Notes: generated from the letters alone by a model not told the origin. 64,000 nucleotides of DNA from Aporrectodea caliginosa (GCA_020284085.1 JACEVL010000468.1:288501-352500); one strand, 5' to 3'; numbered from the stretch's first letter, positions 23,035 through 35,508 are shown. Numbers and translations are program-made.

Positions 23035-24660
23035 TATGAGAGAAAAATTATAAAGTCCAATTTTAACCAGAAATGTCATTGTCCTTTCTAATCAGTACTT
23101 TATTATTACGCCCGAAGGCAGAAACAAAACATACATGCACAAATCTGAACAAACATAAACTCAAACGCACAGACTGCGAAAATGTTCGTACAGATCATTT
23201 ATGCAACTAAAGTTACCGTTCAAGATGCCGACGAGTTCAGAGTCACAAAGAAAGTGCTCAACAACGTAACACCAGAAAATATCCTGGAGAAAATTAGATG
23301 TCGAATGAACTAGTCGCCTATAGAACATCATGCGACGTTTCTTAATAATGTAATGTAAGTCTAGTCTACCAAGGCCGCAAATGAAGCCTTTAACAGTTAA
23401 ACTCTAATGGTGAGTCAATTCAACGTTACGTTAGGGTAACAGTTGATGCGCTGAACTGATGTTTTATAATTTTTAGATCATTAATTTACATATATCCATT
23501 GCTCTATATGGTTTTTATTAACTTATTAACGAACTACATAATTAAAAAATAAATAAAACCCTCTGTCTTCAATTATTGCTTACAACACCATTACGAATGG
23601 ATTTCTGCCATCTGTGGAATAAATTGAAAACCATCGTTTTTTGAATTGACGACATCTTCGATAGCAGGGAACATGTCTGCACTGAATTTTTCCAAAAAAA
23701 TCAATATGGATGTTTGCTTCTGTTGACAATTTTCATAAATTTATCCGGTAATGTTATAGCATAAAAAGATTTACAACTTCGTGAGTGTAATTATTGCATT
23801 TTGCGCATATATAGGCCCTATATTTTTCTTTCAAAAACAATATTAAAACTGACAGCCTGGCCACTATAAACTAACTATTTTTCATATCTTAACTCGTCCG
23901 GTCAGCGTGGAGACCTACTTAGGAATATTTTTCAACTCCGTTACAACAACTCCGTTACTTTATATTTCTATTAGAATTAATTAATTTATTTGATGGTACA
24001 TGTATATAATTTATCGTCATAATAATTTAGGTTGCTGTGTAATATTTTAATGCATACTTAAAACTAATTAATTACCAAAATGTAAGCAGTGGCGGTATTT
24101 TGAACTGTGTATTTATAAAGTAACGGAGTTGTAAATATGTTTTTCATGTAGTAAAACAAACTAAAATGAAAAATTAAGCCAAATCTTTCAAATTTAAGCT
24201 CGGCTCAATATTAAGTATGCTTCAGCACTGCCATGAAAATATTTGTGTAAGAATTTAAAAAAATTTTGGATGACTTTTTTTCTCTAATTCTATTTATGAA
24301 TTAGCCTCCGGTTGTGAAATATTATGTCATGCTATTGAAAACCAAAATTCAATACAACCTTCGTAATGACAAAAGAGCAATATTCTGACCTTTTGACAAC
24401 CATGTTTGTTCGGCTCTAGTGACACAATGGGGACGCTCTCTGGATTCAATTAACATGGCTGTCTGGGCGAAACTTATGTAGCCCATGACTTCAGTGTTCA
24501 AACGGTTGGGTACAAAACCGTTCAATGTAAAATGAATGTAAAATCCTGTTCCACAAAACAACCTGTTCCTCATTTTACTGTTTCCAATGCCTGGTTGCGA
24601 TAAAACTATGACAGCAAATGTCCCTCAACTACAAATCTTTACGATCTACAATTAAGTAAA
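23035..24660. other. Intergenic, TRPA downstream region
   Basis: AT-rich, no gene recognised. An inverted-repeat pair, ACTCCGTTACTTTATA at 23949-23964 and TATAAAGTAACGGAGT at 24114-24129, marks a probable small MITE of about 200 bp. Confidence 0.55.
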
Positions 24661-24697
24661 AGAGAGGGAAAATGCGTCATAACATGATCTAAACTAT

Positions 24698-24703
24698 TTT
24701 ATT
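24698..24703 (-). terminator. Candidate polyadenylation signal of the TRPA-like gene
   Basis: AATAAA on the minus strand, 138-143 nt past the TRPA stop codon. It is the first canonical signal after the gene. Confidence 0.55.
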
Positions 24704-24840
24704 CATAAACTGGTCAAACAAGCGGTTCTTCAGATCTAAGTCCTTCAGCTACAAACACAGATTCACTAATGAAGTTGCAGCCAGTAAAGGAAGTACGCAT
24801 TAGTCCAATGATCGAGTACCATTCAATTTCTTAATTGATT

Positions 24841-27800
24841 TCATGATGGTTGTTTTCCTATTTTGAGAATCTCCTGACGTGTAATCCTCGCCAAATGCGC
24901 GCATTCGCGACACAGTTCGTGATTTGATTGCATTTGCTTCTTCAAATCCAGCATGCATTGCTGTAATTCGTTTTCAGCGTCCTTCTTATCCGCCAATTCT
25001 TTTCGTAGTTCACTAATCTCTTCTTTTAGGTCGGCCATCGTTATACTTTTCTGTGAACCACCATCTTCATCTTCGTCATCAAGGTTTTCGTCATTCTCTG
25101 AATCCTGCTCCATCTCTTCCACGCTACCCCAGACCTCGCGTCCGTCCTCCGGATTGTACTTCATGTACCATCGGTTCTGGCAACTGTCGTTGATTGTCCC
25201 TTTGAGAGTCAGGAAGTTCAGTTTCCTCAGCGGAAAATGTCGTTCTAACCACAAAGCCATTTTCAGACTCTCCATTCGCCAAGCAGCAGACTTCATGAAA
25301 CTGACATCCGAGTAGGTGCTGTTCATCATGGCGATGAGCATGTTCATTAGAACGACAGTTGACAGGACAGAGTAGGCAGAGCAAACGGCACGAAGGACAG
25401 CCACGCTTCCACCGGATCGCTTGTAATCTTCGGACACAGACACATCGAGGATGGTTTCTGGACTGAGCATACGATAGAATGTGAGATATATCGTACTCAT
25501 GGGCGAGCGATAATCAGGGTCTAAGGGGTAGTCCGCCTGCATGATGGCATGGATGGCGTAGCCAAAGCTGATGAGGATGAAGATGTAGATATAGATAAAG
25601 CGAGTTATGTCTTTCAACAGAATCTGCTTTAGAATGGTGGCCATTGCGTTCCAGTCTTTGAAGCCTTTGACGAAGACTATTGTGTGTAGCCAACCGAAGA
25701 TGAAGGCCATTGCAAGACATTCCAGGTAAGGATGAACATTGTCCGCGTAGAGAAACATGACGTACCAGGCAATGTACGAAACCCCGAACAATTGGGACGA
25801 AATCTGTGACAAATTTTCGAAGATGAAAAGCAAAATCCCAATGGGAATTTGAAGAAGCCCAGACGTTATTTCGCTGATTTTCAGTTTCTTTATCATTCCT
25901 CCACCAATCAAGTCTGTCATACTGTACGCCCGAAATAGGAATGAGATAGCATAAATAAAGGAATATAAAAGGTTGAAAACGGGCCACAGAAGAAATATGC
26001 CGAAAAGATCCTTCGGGTAAGAGCCTGAAGTATCTGAGTTGTACTCTTCGGGATCCGCGGTGGAAGAATTTGTCCCAAAACGCCAGTGGAGCCAGGCGTT
26101 CGACGGCATCACAAAATACGTAAAGCATATCATATACATGACATGAATCCACATGAGAGCTTCATATGTGCGACGACACAGCGTCCAGTAGTTGCCCACC
26201 AGGGATTTGAATGGATATTCAATGAGCATGTCGACAGCTACTTCTTTACCCTCTTGGATTATAAGCTCCAAACAAGACATCTTACTATTCGTCTCAGTTT
26301 TCTTATCATTGGGCTTAACATTTCCGACGGCATTGCTTTCAGGCCTCGGCATAAGTCCTGGAACCAGATAGGTAGCATCGTAATGCACACAATCCTCTCT
26401 CAACAACATCGTAAGTGTGCGTTTTGGCATTTGTTTCTTCCGCGTGCTACCAAATTCTTTCCCTTCTTCAAGACCTTCTTTCCCTCTAAGGGGAGTATTC
26501 TTGTTAAATCGATAAACATTCGGCGTGTTTAGAATTTTGTGCAGAAGCTTGGTGGCACCTTTCAACGAAGCATATTGAAGAACGTTGAATCCGTCGCAAA
26601 ACATTTCGGAAGTCAACAAGCGAACTGCGTCCAACTGGGTAAAATAAAATGCTCTGCTCTCTTCCTTTGGAACTTTCATATCGTTCTTCCAATAATACCA
26701 TTTCGTAGCTTCACCTACAATTGCTTCATAGACCTTTACTAGTTTGTCATCGAGTGTAGGGTTTTTCGCGTAGCTGTCTACCATTGTGTGAAGCACATTC
26801 TTACCGTGTTCATCTGTCAAAGACAAGTCAGCTCCGTGATAAAGCATTAGTTCAAGTTTTTCAGCATCTGCGACCGATGCACTTCGATGTAAGGCACTGA
26901 ATCCTAATGTATCCTTGTGATCGATCTTGCCACGTCCCTTTGAACCACAAAACAGGTCCAGGTAAGCCTCAAGGACCTCGACAGTTCCGAGTTCTGCAGC
27001 AACGTGCAGCGCGGTGTCTCCTTCCTTGTTTTTGATTTCAGGATCCACGTCTACTAAATGCGTGAGAATCTCCGGGCGCTTTCCAACAACCGCCAGATGA
27101 AGAACCGTGTTTCCGAGAATGTCCTGCTCGTTTAAGATGGCAGCGTTGGAATTTTTTATTTCATCTACCAAACTCTTCACGATGTGATTGGAAATCGCTG
27201 TCGAACTAAGTGCTGCGTGAAGTGGATTGTGACCGTTTCTGTCGGCAATGTCAAATCTTGATTTGTTCTTGAGGAGTACCTCGACGCATCTGGGATGCCC
27301 TCGTTTTGCTGAGATGTGTAACGGCGTCTCACCATCGCTGTTCTTCAGCGTATCGATGTCATCTTCGGGGGTAATGAACTTTTCCAGAACATCTGACTGT
27401 TTATGAAAGGCCGCTGTGTGTAGGAAAGTATTGTGGAGCTCGTCCAAAGAATAGAAATCGATGCCGTTGCGCAGCAGGAAATCAATTTTTCTACAGTCCC
27501 CATTCGCAGCCGCAACGTGTAGGTAAGACCCTCCTTTCTTGATGTCACCCTGTCTCTGTTTGTGTATATCAAGCAGGTAGTGCAGCAACGTGTTTGTCGG
27601 CTGAGTCATGGCTATGTCAAACACGGTCTGCCTGGCGTGATTCTTCCAGCTGAGATCAGCATCTTCGCTTACAAGGTACTTCACGGTCGGCATGTGGTTG
27701 CTACTTGCAGCGACGTGTACTACCGTGTTACCGTTATTATCAGGTCTGTTGAGGAGTTTTCCTTTATCGCTTTCAAGAATGCACTTGACGATGTCGAGAC

Positions 27801-29202
27801 TTCCTTTACCTGCGGCGATCATCATGGCCTGGTGCCTGAATTCAAGACTGATCTCCTTCTTCAGTAGTGTCCTCACCATTTTCAGCATACCGTGATTCGC
27901 CGCCATTTCTATGGGCGTCTTTGGACTCTTGATTCGCTCTAAGTTCACGTCGGCTTTGCCTTCCTCGGTGAGTAACCGGACCATATCTTTTCGTCCCAGA
28001 CTGATCGCCCAATGTAAGGGTGTGCATCCGTAGGCATTTGCATGATTAACCGTGGCCTGCTTTATGATCAGCTCTTTGGCTGTTTCCAGATGACCCATCT
28101 GCACTGTCAAGGACAGAGGAGTTTCCCGTTCGCTGTCTTCACAGTCAATGTCAAATCCGTAGTTAAGTAGCGGTCGAATCAAGTCAGTGTGTCCTCTAAT
28201 TGCGGCCAAATGTATGGCGGAGACTCTCCTTTTTCCAATCTGTTCAAACTTTTCGACTACCTGTTCGTTTTTGAAGTCTGTCGCTTGGGCTCTTAGCCAG
28301 ATATCCTCAAATTTCGAATTTTCATCAACGCCGGCCAACTTCTGCAGGAGCTTATCGAAGAGTCCCTCGTCTCCGAGTTCCGCCACCAGATGAATGCTAC
28401 TCTTCCTTGAAGGGGGAATCTGTTTCGAAATGTTGATGTAGGTGGCAGTCAAGAACTGCTTTTCCTGACTCTCGATCAAGTATTCGGCAACCCTGAGTTT
28501 CTTTTGGTCTAGTGCAAAGTGGAGAACCGTCATTCCGGTATCTGGATCACAGAGATCCGGTTGTTCCAGGATTAGCTTTTGTTTTTCGGCGTCTTTCGAT
28601 CTTAAGTTGTGTTCTTCAATATCTTTTAAGGCGTCCTTAAGTCTCTCAACATCATCGTTGGCCGCTGCTTCGAACAAAGCCTCCTGCAGTTTTTTCGCCG
28701 TCTCTCGGTCTAGCAAGGGTCCTTCAGAGGCCAGACTCGTCTAAAAGAACAAGAAATAAAAGGTTAATCAGTACAAAAGTTGGGCTAGTTTCATTGAGTT
28801 TGTTCATAAAAAGTAATCACCCTCGTCCAACAGAGGTAGCCGAGGCATTCTTTTTCTTTATTGAGAGTCTTGAGGCTGCAGTGGGCTGTGGGCAAATCCT
28901 ATAGAGCTCATGCTGAACATATACTACCAGTGTATTTCAGGACAGATTTTCTTTCCGGCGCAGGTAGCAAATTACACCGCTCAGAGACAAAAAACGGAGA
29001 AAAAACTGCTGGTCAAAGTAGCTTTTATCAATTAATCGTACGTTTGGTATGTCAAGTCTGCCCAGGCGACGGGTTCTTGTAGTGTGCAGAGTCCAATAAA
29101 ATGTATTAATTACTCCTGTAATTAATTATGAAAACTGAAGCCAATGTATCCTCTGTAAAATTTGATAAATTGGTAGAAAAAGTTTCTTACTTCAGGTTTC
29201 AT
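24841..29202 (-). CDS. TRPA-like ankyrin-repeat cation channel
   Basis: A predicted membrane channel of the TRPA1/pyrexia-like group. The main exon (24841-28740) opens directly after an acceptor, TTCTTTTAG|ACGAG. A short upstream exon, ATGAAACCTGAA at 29191-29202, is followed by the donor GTAAGA, and joining them keeps phase 0 and adds 12 residues to the 1291 (about 1303 in all). Residues about 50-700 hold many ankyrin repeats (TPLHWAISLGRKDMVRLL and similar). Six membrane segments span about 850-1135, with a pore-loop-like region near 1080 and an S6 reading VLMNMLIAMMNSTY. A coiled coil lies near 1215-1270. A single exon for nearly the whole protein is unusual for this family. The frame is intact. 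Subfamily assignment is by eye only. Confidence 0.85.
28741..29190 (-). other. Predicted TRPA intron 1
   Basis: A GT...AG intron of 450 bp on the minus strand. The donor is GAA|GTAAGA at 29190 and the acceptor TTTTAG| at 28741. It holds no other feature that I recognise. Confidence 0.6.
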
Positions 29203-29404
29203 GGCCCAGGATTACCCGAACTGAGCAAGACCAACAGTGACTGAGTTACTAGAATGCTGTCCTTTTTAAGTTGTCAGGTCGTTTTTTTGCGATGGTGTAG
29301 TTTCATTGTGCCTAATTATTGGCCTAGATAGCTTCGGTAATGAGTTGCCAGTGTTTTCATAACACCGACTCCGAAAAAACCGGTGATCGGGCCTTACCCG
29401 TAGC
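29203..29404. other. TRPA upstream region
   Basis: The 5' leader and proximal promoter of the TRPA-like gene should lie here. No clear TATA box is visible. The start context is GGGCCATGA. Confidence 0.35.
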
Positions 29405-29663
29405 CAGTGTTTTTTTTCTAGAACAAAATGTTCCGGAACTCAACAAATTCAGAACAGTCATAGGGGCATATTTCATTCCAATATTTCTATTTCATATAAA
29501 TATCAATATCAATAAACACTGAAAGCACTGAATTTAAATTAAATATTAAATAAATTTAATGTAATTTTTATTATTAAAAATTTAAATTAACTAAATTATT
29601 TTTAATAGCTATAAAAAGGTCCCAGAACGCCGCTCCGGACCGCTGCGGCTGAAAAAAGCACTG
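29405..29663. mobile_element. hAT-type MITE
   Basis: 259 bp with ends CAGTGTTTTTTTTC and GAAAAAAGCACTG and a perfect 8-bp duplication CCCGTAGC (29397-29404, 29664-29671). It lies about 200 bp upstream of the TRPA start, so it may be in the promoter region. Confidence 0.85.
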
Positions 29664-29924
29664 CCCGTAGCTGACCAGCGTCAGCTTAACAGCTCCTAGT
29701 ATTGATAGGAGACCTAAAGGATTAACGTGTTTGAAAAAGGAATTGAAACCATAGCTTTACATGACTCGTAGCATTTGCATTCACAACTGACCTTTTAAAG
29801 CACTATAAATGTAGCTCCTCTGCTAGAATGCCTAGATGGAGTCTATAAGGGACCCACTTTTCAATTTTGGACCCTTATGGAGCCCATGCTGACAGGGTTG
29901 CTACCTACGATCATTATAGGTTCG

Positions 29925-30370
29925 TAATTGTAATAGTAAATTTAAAAGGCGCTGCTCTAGCGCTAAGCTAAGGGCACCCGCTTATTCACGAGCGCTGCGT
30001 CTTATCAGAGGGGGTTGTCCAGAGATCGATGTCCAGTAGAGGTTCGGGTCCGGTTGCCTGAGAGACCTGAGAGAGGAGGCAGAGCAGCTGTTAAGGAGGG
30101 CTTCGTCGAGGACGCGTAAGCTTCAACGGCGGAGGATCGGCTGGATTCGGGTAAAAATTCTTGAATAGGTGAGAGACTTCAATTTGGAATGGAAAGTATG
30201 TGGGTGATGAGTAGAGGAGCCTGAGGCAGATGACGGTGAGTGAGTAGCGGTACTGTTGGAGGAACTGTGGATGGATGGTTGGATGGATCTCTTTTTGCTT
30301 GGTTTGATAGATTGACGGATGGACAAACAGACAAACAGAGTTCCAGAGTTGAGGTGCAGCTGGCCATGGG
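29925..30370 (-). mobile_element. LINE 3' fragment (CR1/L2-like)
   Basis: The minus strand reads a C-terminal coding piece (FHSKLKSLTYSRIF), then the 3' region with CGCTCGTGAATAAGCGGG and the GGCGCC...TTTACTATTACAATTACG tail. It resembles the fragment at 61480-61760. Confidence 0.65.
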
Positions 30371-31204
30371 ATATGGGAAGTTGTTATTACAATAATATTA
30401 TAATTATTACAAGTGCGTCATGTGGTTTCAGTTCATACCACTAATTTTATTTTTTCCTTGTTTGCTAAAAGACTGCATAAGCCAACGTGTATACTACAGT
30501 AATTTGTGCCATTCATCGGTCCCATACATAGGCCTATTCATTCAGTCAATGTATCGCATCGTCCAAGTCATTTTATTACCCTATAAATCAATTCGTATTT
30601 TGTCCATTTAGGGAAATGCCTTTGTGGCAAGCAAGCGTAAATAATAAATATACCGATGTGTTATTAAGCAGCGTCAGTGGCTTCAAACGTTTGCCTACGA
30701 TATCTCGCCACGTCGCTATATATATATAGTCGCTCCGTAGACTATATACATGTAGAGCGATTTAAAAACGATACATGTAGAACGATTTAAAAACGATAGT
30801 AGAAAATTCATGGGCGTCCGCCGGGGGGCGCAATAGGGCGCATGTGCGGAATTTTTTGCATATTTGTAGAGAAATTTGATTATTTGGTTAATATGACTAT
30901 TACAACACGATTTTCAACGTTATTATCGCAAAAACACTAAATTCCTTAGGTAATTATTTAAAATTAACCCAAGTAGGACCTATATAATCTTTGCTTAGCC
31001 TTTTTTCAAAATTTAGCGTATAGAGTTCTCTCTTGGCAATATGTAAAGTCATATTGTCAACTCAGAGATAGAGAAATGCTCTCAGTCGTGTCTGCTAATT
31101 GGTATCGTATTCCATTTACCAGTGGATGTTTTGTTGTTTTTTGCCGATTGCTGAGAGATAACAGGTCCGGCCGGTAAACCGCGTAGGCAGGAGCCGCAGG
31201 ACGT

Positions 31205-31207
<3 letters not shown>
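30371..31207. other. Intergenic, no gene seen
   Basis: A 24-26-bp unit (ACATGTAGAGCGATTTAAAA...) is duplicated at about 30747-30798, followed by CATGGGCGTCCGCCGGGG at 30809, which looks like an unpaired hAT-type end. No coding signal. Confidence 0.5.
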
Positions 31208-31250
<43 letters not shown>

Positions 31251-31270
31251 ATTATATATATATAAACATA
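31208..31270. repeat. (TA)n microsatellite
   Basis: A long TA tract with one interruption. Confidence 0.95.
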
Positions 31271-31919
31271 TATAAATATGTTTTATATATTGGCTCCAGA
31301 CGACAGTCTCTGACTAAGTAATCGGCTTCTTCCCTTAGATACCAGCTAACACACGTTCTGTCAGACTTTTTAACTTAATTAAACATAGCCCGCTAGCTTT
31401 GGAACCAGTCCCAAGCCTGGATGAAGGCAGGGCCGGATTTAGGCATGGGCTACACGGGCGCCAGCCCAGGGGCCCCACCACTTAGGGACCCCACCAGGTC
31501 CAATTTTATTTTTTGTCTCCCTTCACTTCATGACTGTGTCATTTGACTAGGGAAGAGATTTTAAGAGTGACTAGTGACTATAGATCTGATTGACAGGCTT
31601 CTGAATGACCACTGTACTAAACAATCATAGTTTTGAAATAATATCGTTGGAGACTTGGATTATGGTTCAGCTTCAGAGTAGTTTCGGATTGACATTTGTC
31701 TGCCCTGCAGCATTGATCAATTCACAACCCAGTTGACAAAAAGCCTTACGTCATACGAACCACTTTGCTCAAGGTTTGGTTTCTACCTATGCTTGAATCA
31801 TGTAGTGATGAAAAACCTGTCACTCGGATCTATAGTCACTAGTAACGCTTAAAATCTCAGCGAAAAACCTTGTAGCAATATCTGGCGTCGACCTCGATGA
31901 AAACCTTGGCAATGAGCTC

Positions 31920-32560
31920 ATGCAGTTTTCTGAGTTTGTCAATTGTTTAACGACGAGGCAGGAGCACAGGCCTCAAATAAGTCTGGAGCAGTTCGTGTTC
32001 CAATTAACACTTGACAAAGGTGTTGAAAATTCATTTCCAAATGAGGAAATTATGTTAAGAATGTACTTGGTGCTCATGGTCACAAACTGTGGTGCTGAAC
32101 GCTCATTTCCAAAGATGAAGATAATAACAATAATCTTCGTTTATTGATTTAAACAGACATGAACGCAGTATGATTACAAGTCATAGTGTGAACGTTTGAT
32201 CACAAGTTATTTCAGGAGTCAAATTTAACTATTAACGAGAATCACACTGCATCGTCACCTGGCGAATGAAAGGCTGAGTCGACCTTTGGAAGGGTTGCGG
32301 GAATCGATCCCGCATCCGTACGGATCGTCTGCTCTTCATGCAGAGTGTTAACCATTAACCTAAACCCACTCCCAATGGGAGTTTAGGATAGGCCTAATTA
32401 ACAACAGGCCTCGCACAAGTATGACACATGAAAGACTTAGCCAGCTTGCAGTGTTGAGCATAGAGAGTGATATTCTACGCCAATTGTATCTTAATCAGTT
32501 TATTGATGGCTTTGCCAATTGAAGAGTGAACAAAGTCTCCATTGAGCCTGCTCAAATTTA
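31920..32560 (+). pseudogene. hAT transposase C-terminal remnant
   Basis: PNEEIMLRMYLVLMVTNCGAE followed by RSFPKM is the first half of the hAT dimerisation domain. After an insertion (about 32120-32410) it resumes as MTHERLSQLAVLSIESDILR and ends at a stop near 32520. The catalytic core upstream is not recognisable. It is the former transposase of the 31428-34053 element. Confidence 0.75.
32120..32410 (-). mobile_element. tRNA-derived SINE-like insertion
   Basis: It splits the hAT domain. On the minus strand a tRNA-like head is visible at about 32270-32362: a box-A-like TTAATGGTTAACACTC and a box-B-like GGGATCGATTCCCGC. The left end is TTATTGTTATTA-rich on the complement, consistent with a 3' tail. 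Confidence 0.6.
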
Positions 32561-32564
32561 GACC

Positions 32565-32853
32565 TACTGCAGCTCCATTCCCTCCCCTCTATCTCTGATA
32601 TCTTATGTTCATTCTATTCTGACAAAATCTAATCTCTTTGCTTCACATTACAATCTCGTTTAGACACACACTCCTCTAGCACTGATTCACTTCCCTCTCC
32701 CAATCCTGCTCCTCCTGCCTCCCAGTCATCGTTCCAAATTCTCTCGCCTCTGAAACAGAAGTCCCGCTCCTCCTAAATTATCTTCCTAACAAGCTATGCG
32801 AATTAACTTGATCCTATCCCGACCTCTTTCCTAAAAGACTGTGCCTTTGTTCT
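32565..32853 (+). mobile_element. LINE ORF fragment, plus strand
   Basis: SETEVPLLLNYLPNKLCEL is similar to SETEISHLLQSLPNKQCEL of the LINE at 3505-7970 (just before its RT). It is 5'- and 3'-incomplete and broken by stops. Confidence 0.65.
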
Positions 32854-33019
32854 ATACAAACAATAAACAGATGCATGTAACTTCATACATTTAATTAGCT
32901 CAGTTCGGCTTACAGTTAGCTCTAAATTTTAGTGTTCTCAATAGATACTAACTGTAAGCCGAACTGAGCTAATTAACTGTCTCAAGCTACATGCATCTGT
33001 CTTTAGTTTGTATAGGTCC
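32854..33019. mobile_element. Hairpin MITE, about 165 bp
   Basis: Almost the whole element folds on itself. CTATACAAAC...AGATGCATGTA on the left is matched by TACATGCATCT...GTTTGTATAG on the right, and TTAGCTCAGTTCGGCTTACA by TGTAAGCCGAACTGAGCTAA, around a loop of about 30 bp. Confidence 0.75.
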
Positions 33020-33234
33020 CACTTATATTATCTTTACTTTCTTTGTTCGATTGCATCAGTGACGTCTGTGAAAACTTAGACAAGAAGTTTAAATCTCATA
33101 CTTTTGTTTTGTATTTGAGATATTATTTAATGCCTATTAATATTATAGAAGACACTTTATTTATAAGCAATATGATCTTCCCAATTTATTTTCATTTACA
33201 TGAATCTAACAAAAATAGTTATTAATATTGCCTT

Positions 33235-33960
33235 TAACACATTTTGGAGACAGAGACAGGAGACTTCCTGGTGGCTGACATCAGACTCCAGTTATTGCAC
33301 AGAGATGCAAGTAGAGTTTCTGTGGAGTGGTGTTTAGTGAGGCCAGATTGGTGGGATTGGGGAGTGAGTTTGAAGAGAGTTACTCTTTTAGCCGAGTAAG
33401 GTAATTCGTTCAGTTAACTTAGATAGAAAGGAAAGATGAGAGGTGGGACAGATAGGTTAGATAGGTTTTCCTAGTCAATTTTTTTTACTGTTTTGAGAAG
33501 AGGAGAGACGAGAAAGTAGGTAAGTAAGTAAGAATATCCTTTAATAAATCAATTGCTAACCGCATTGTGGCTTAAAGAACATGACAGGGACGTTGCCGGT
33601 AGAAAGTTAGAGATTTTGGTGTTAACAGGGACGAGAAAAGAGGCACAGTACTTTAAGAAGATGTGGGGATAGGATCAAGTTAATGCTTGTTGGGAAGATA
33701 ATTTAGGAGGAGCGGGACTTCTGTTTCAGAGGCAAGAGAATAGGGAACGATTACTAGGAGGCAGGAGAGTAGGGTTGGGCGAGGGAAGTGAGTCAGTGCT
33801 GGAGGCGTGTGTATCTAAACTAGATTGTAATGTAAAGAGAATGGATGAGATTTGTCCAAAAAGAATTTACATAAATTATCAGCGATAGAGGAGAGGGAAG
33901 GGAGCTAGGCAGTGGGGAGGGAGATTTGAGCTATGGGTATATGATTGTTCCTGTCGGAGA
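33235..33960 (-). mobile_element. LINE ORF fragment, minus strand
   Basis: Reading the minus strand gives SETEVPLLLNYLPNKH then, downstream, SHQEVSCLCL, both matching the LINE at 3505-7970. With 32565-32853 it forms a head-to-head pair of LINE fragments with arms of about 280 bp. Confidence 0.65.
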
Positions 33961-34053
33961 CGGCAAATCAAAAAAGGTAAAAAAATTGCTGCACAAAAGA
34001 GCCCCACCATTATTGGGCGCCCATAGGCCCCCACAACCCTAAATCCGGCCCTG

Positions 34054-35500
34054 ATGCGTCCAATAAGACGAGCCGCTTAACGGAGGACACGGTCAAGACG
34101 CCCAATTAGTCCAAGTGGCAGACCCACCAGCATCGAACTGCGGTGATCTAATCTGCTAGTAACAAAAACATGGATATAGATCATAGCAGAGACATGGGGC
34201 AGGGAGAGAGAAATAACTTATTATTGACGGAGCTGATAATAGCAGCTTGGCTGATTTATAGGCTGTGAAAAACTAAGTTTCTGAACCAGAGTGACCCTAC
34301 GTCCTGGACCTAACATAACCAAGACTCAGAGGCCCGACGGAGATCCGACGTGTTCTTCATCAGAATCTCGTCGGTGGTCTGGATTCGCCTAAATTACGAC
34401 GAGCTGCCTCCGAGTTAGATCTGTACAGTGAATCTGCGAGCTGGAGTTTAGATCACGTGGGCGAGCGATAGCCAATGAACTGCGTGCCCATGATCGGCCT
34501 TTTTCGAATCGATGCGATGCCGAGATGAGGTATGCAGAAATATTATTGTTTTAGATTTGTTACTAAAAGTTATAACTATAACCAGTAGCGTTACATAAGG
34601 CCTAATTAATCGTTCTGTTTGTAGGTTGCATGTCCTTTGCACAATATTCCCACACAATTACCAATCACATATCGGGTAGATATCGGTAACGATAATATAT
34701 CTTGCACGTGTGATACATGCACTTGATTGTTTATGACCTCCGCCGCCGTCGACCCTCACTGAATTGGGTACAATGCGCACGCCTTATTATTATAAAGATT
34801 TTGGATATAAATTTGATATGTATTAAGAAATATTTCATTTGTTAAATGATTATGCAGCGCGTTTTCCCTGCTGATGAACATTTGATTTGGTAAGGCAAAT
34901 AAACTTTTGTGGGCCGCGTGGCAAGCACGTGCTTCAAATCCATGCAGTTAAAAGAAGTAATTGACGGCTAGTCTTTCAATATGACATTTATAGAGCACAC
35001 AACCATATTCTCCCACCCAAGGACAACTCTCAATTTATTCCCAGATCATTATATAAAAATATTTACTAGTTTATCCTAAAATCTTCTAATGAACTCCAAT
35101 ATTTTAATTATCTATTATCACTCATGTTAGCATTTCTGCGTTTTTGTCAGATTGTTTTTCTCAATTAAACGAATATATATATATATATTGGCACACTTAT
35201 GTTTTCAAAATGTTTAGAATGTGGATTTCCAATATTTTAACATAATTATTGGGCATTGCACCAAGAAATTTTTTGTTTTGACTTGCTGTGATAATTTGTA
35301 AAGAAATTCTTATCCCAAATTTATCATAGATGCAATATTATTGCTTGCACCAAACTTCTAAAATGTGAAAGTCCTGTTTGGTGGTGACGGCGCTGATGTT
35401 GTTTGATTTCTTTCGTATTAACCAGTGACGGGCACTAAACTAATTTTTTAAAGTTAAACCTCAACTATTTTTCAACTAAAATAAAACAGTTTAGCTTAAG
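34054..35500. other. Intergenic, no gene recognised
   Basis: No convincing coding frame. A short (TA) tract is at 35175-35190. Confidence 0.5.
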
Positions 35501-35508
35501 TTGGCAAC

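Larger units (their letters stand above)
31428..34053 (+). mobile_element. hAT transposon with decayed transposase and nested insertions
   Basis: Perfect 16-bp inverted ends, CAGGGCCGGATTTAGG at 31428 and CCTAAATCCGGCCCTG ending 34053. The 8-bp flanks (GATGAAGG, ATGCGTCC) do not match, so the target duplication has decayed or the ends belong to a rearranged copy. Transposase remnants lie at 31920-32560. A SINE, two LINE fragments and a hairpin MITE lie inside. Confidence 0.8.

Noticed and set aside
25514..26152. 212-codon frame within the TRPA exon
   Set aside because: It is a shadow of the channel frame on the same strand. Membrane segments belong to the main frame.
30805..30845. hAT-like end CATGGGCGTCCGCC
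   Set aside because: No partner end was found. The same applies to GGCGCCCATGAT near 51165.
32270..32362. Functional tRNA gene (also considered at 45765-45832, 51893-51965, 54781, 56850, 57108, 62055)
   Set aside because: Box A and B resemble tRNA promoters, but the acceptor and anticodon stems do not pair well and several continue into SINE-like bodies.
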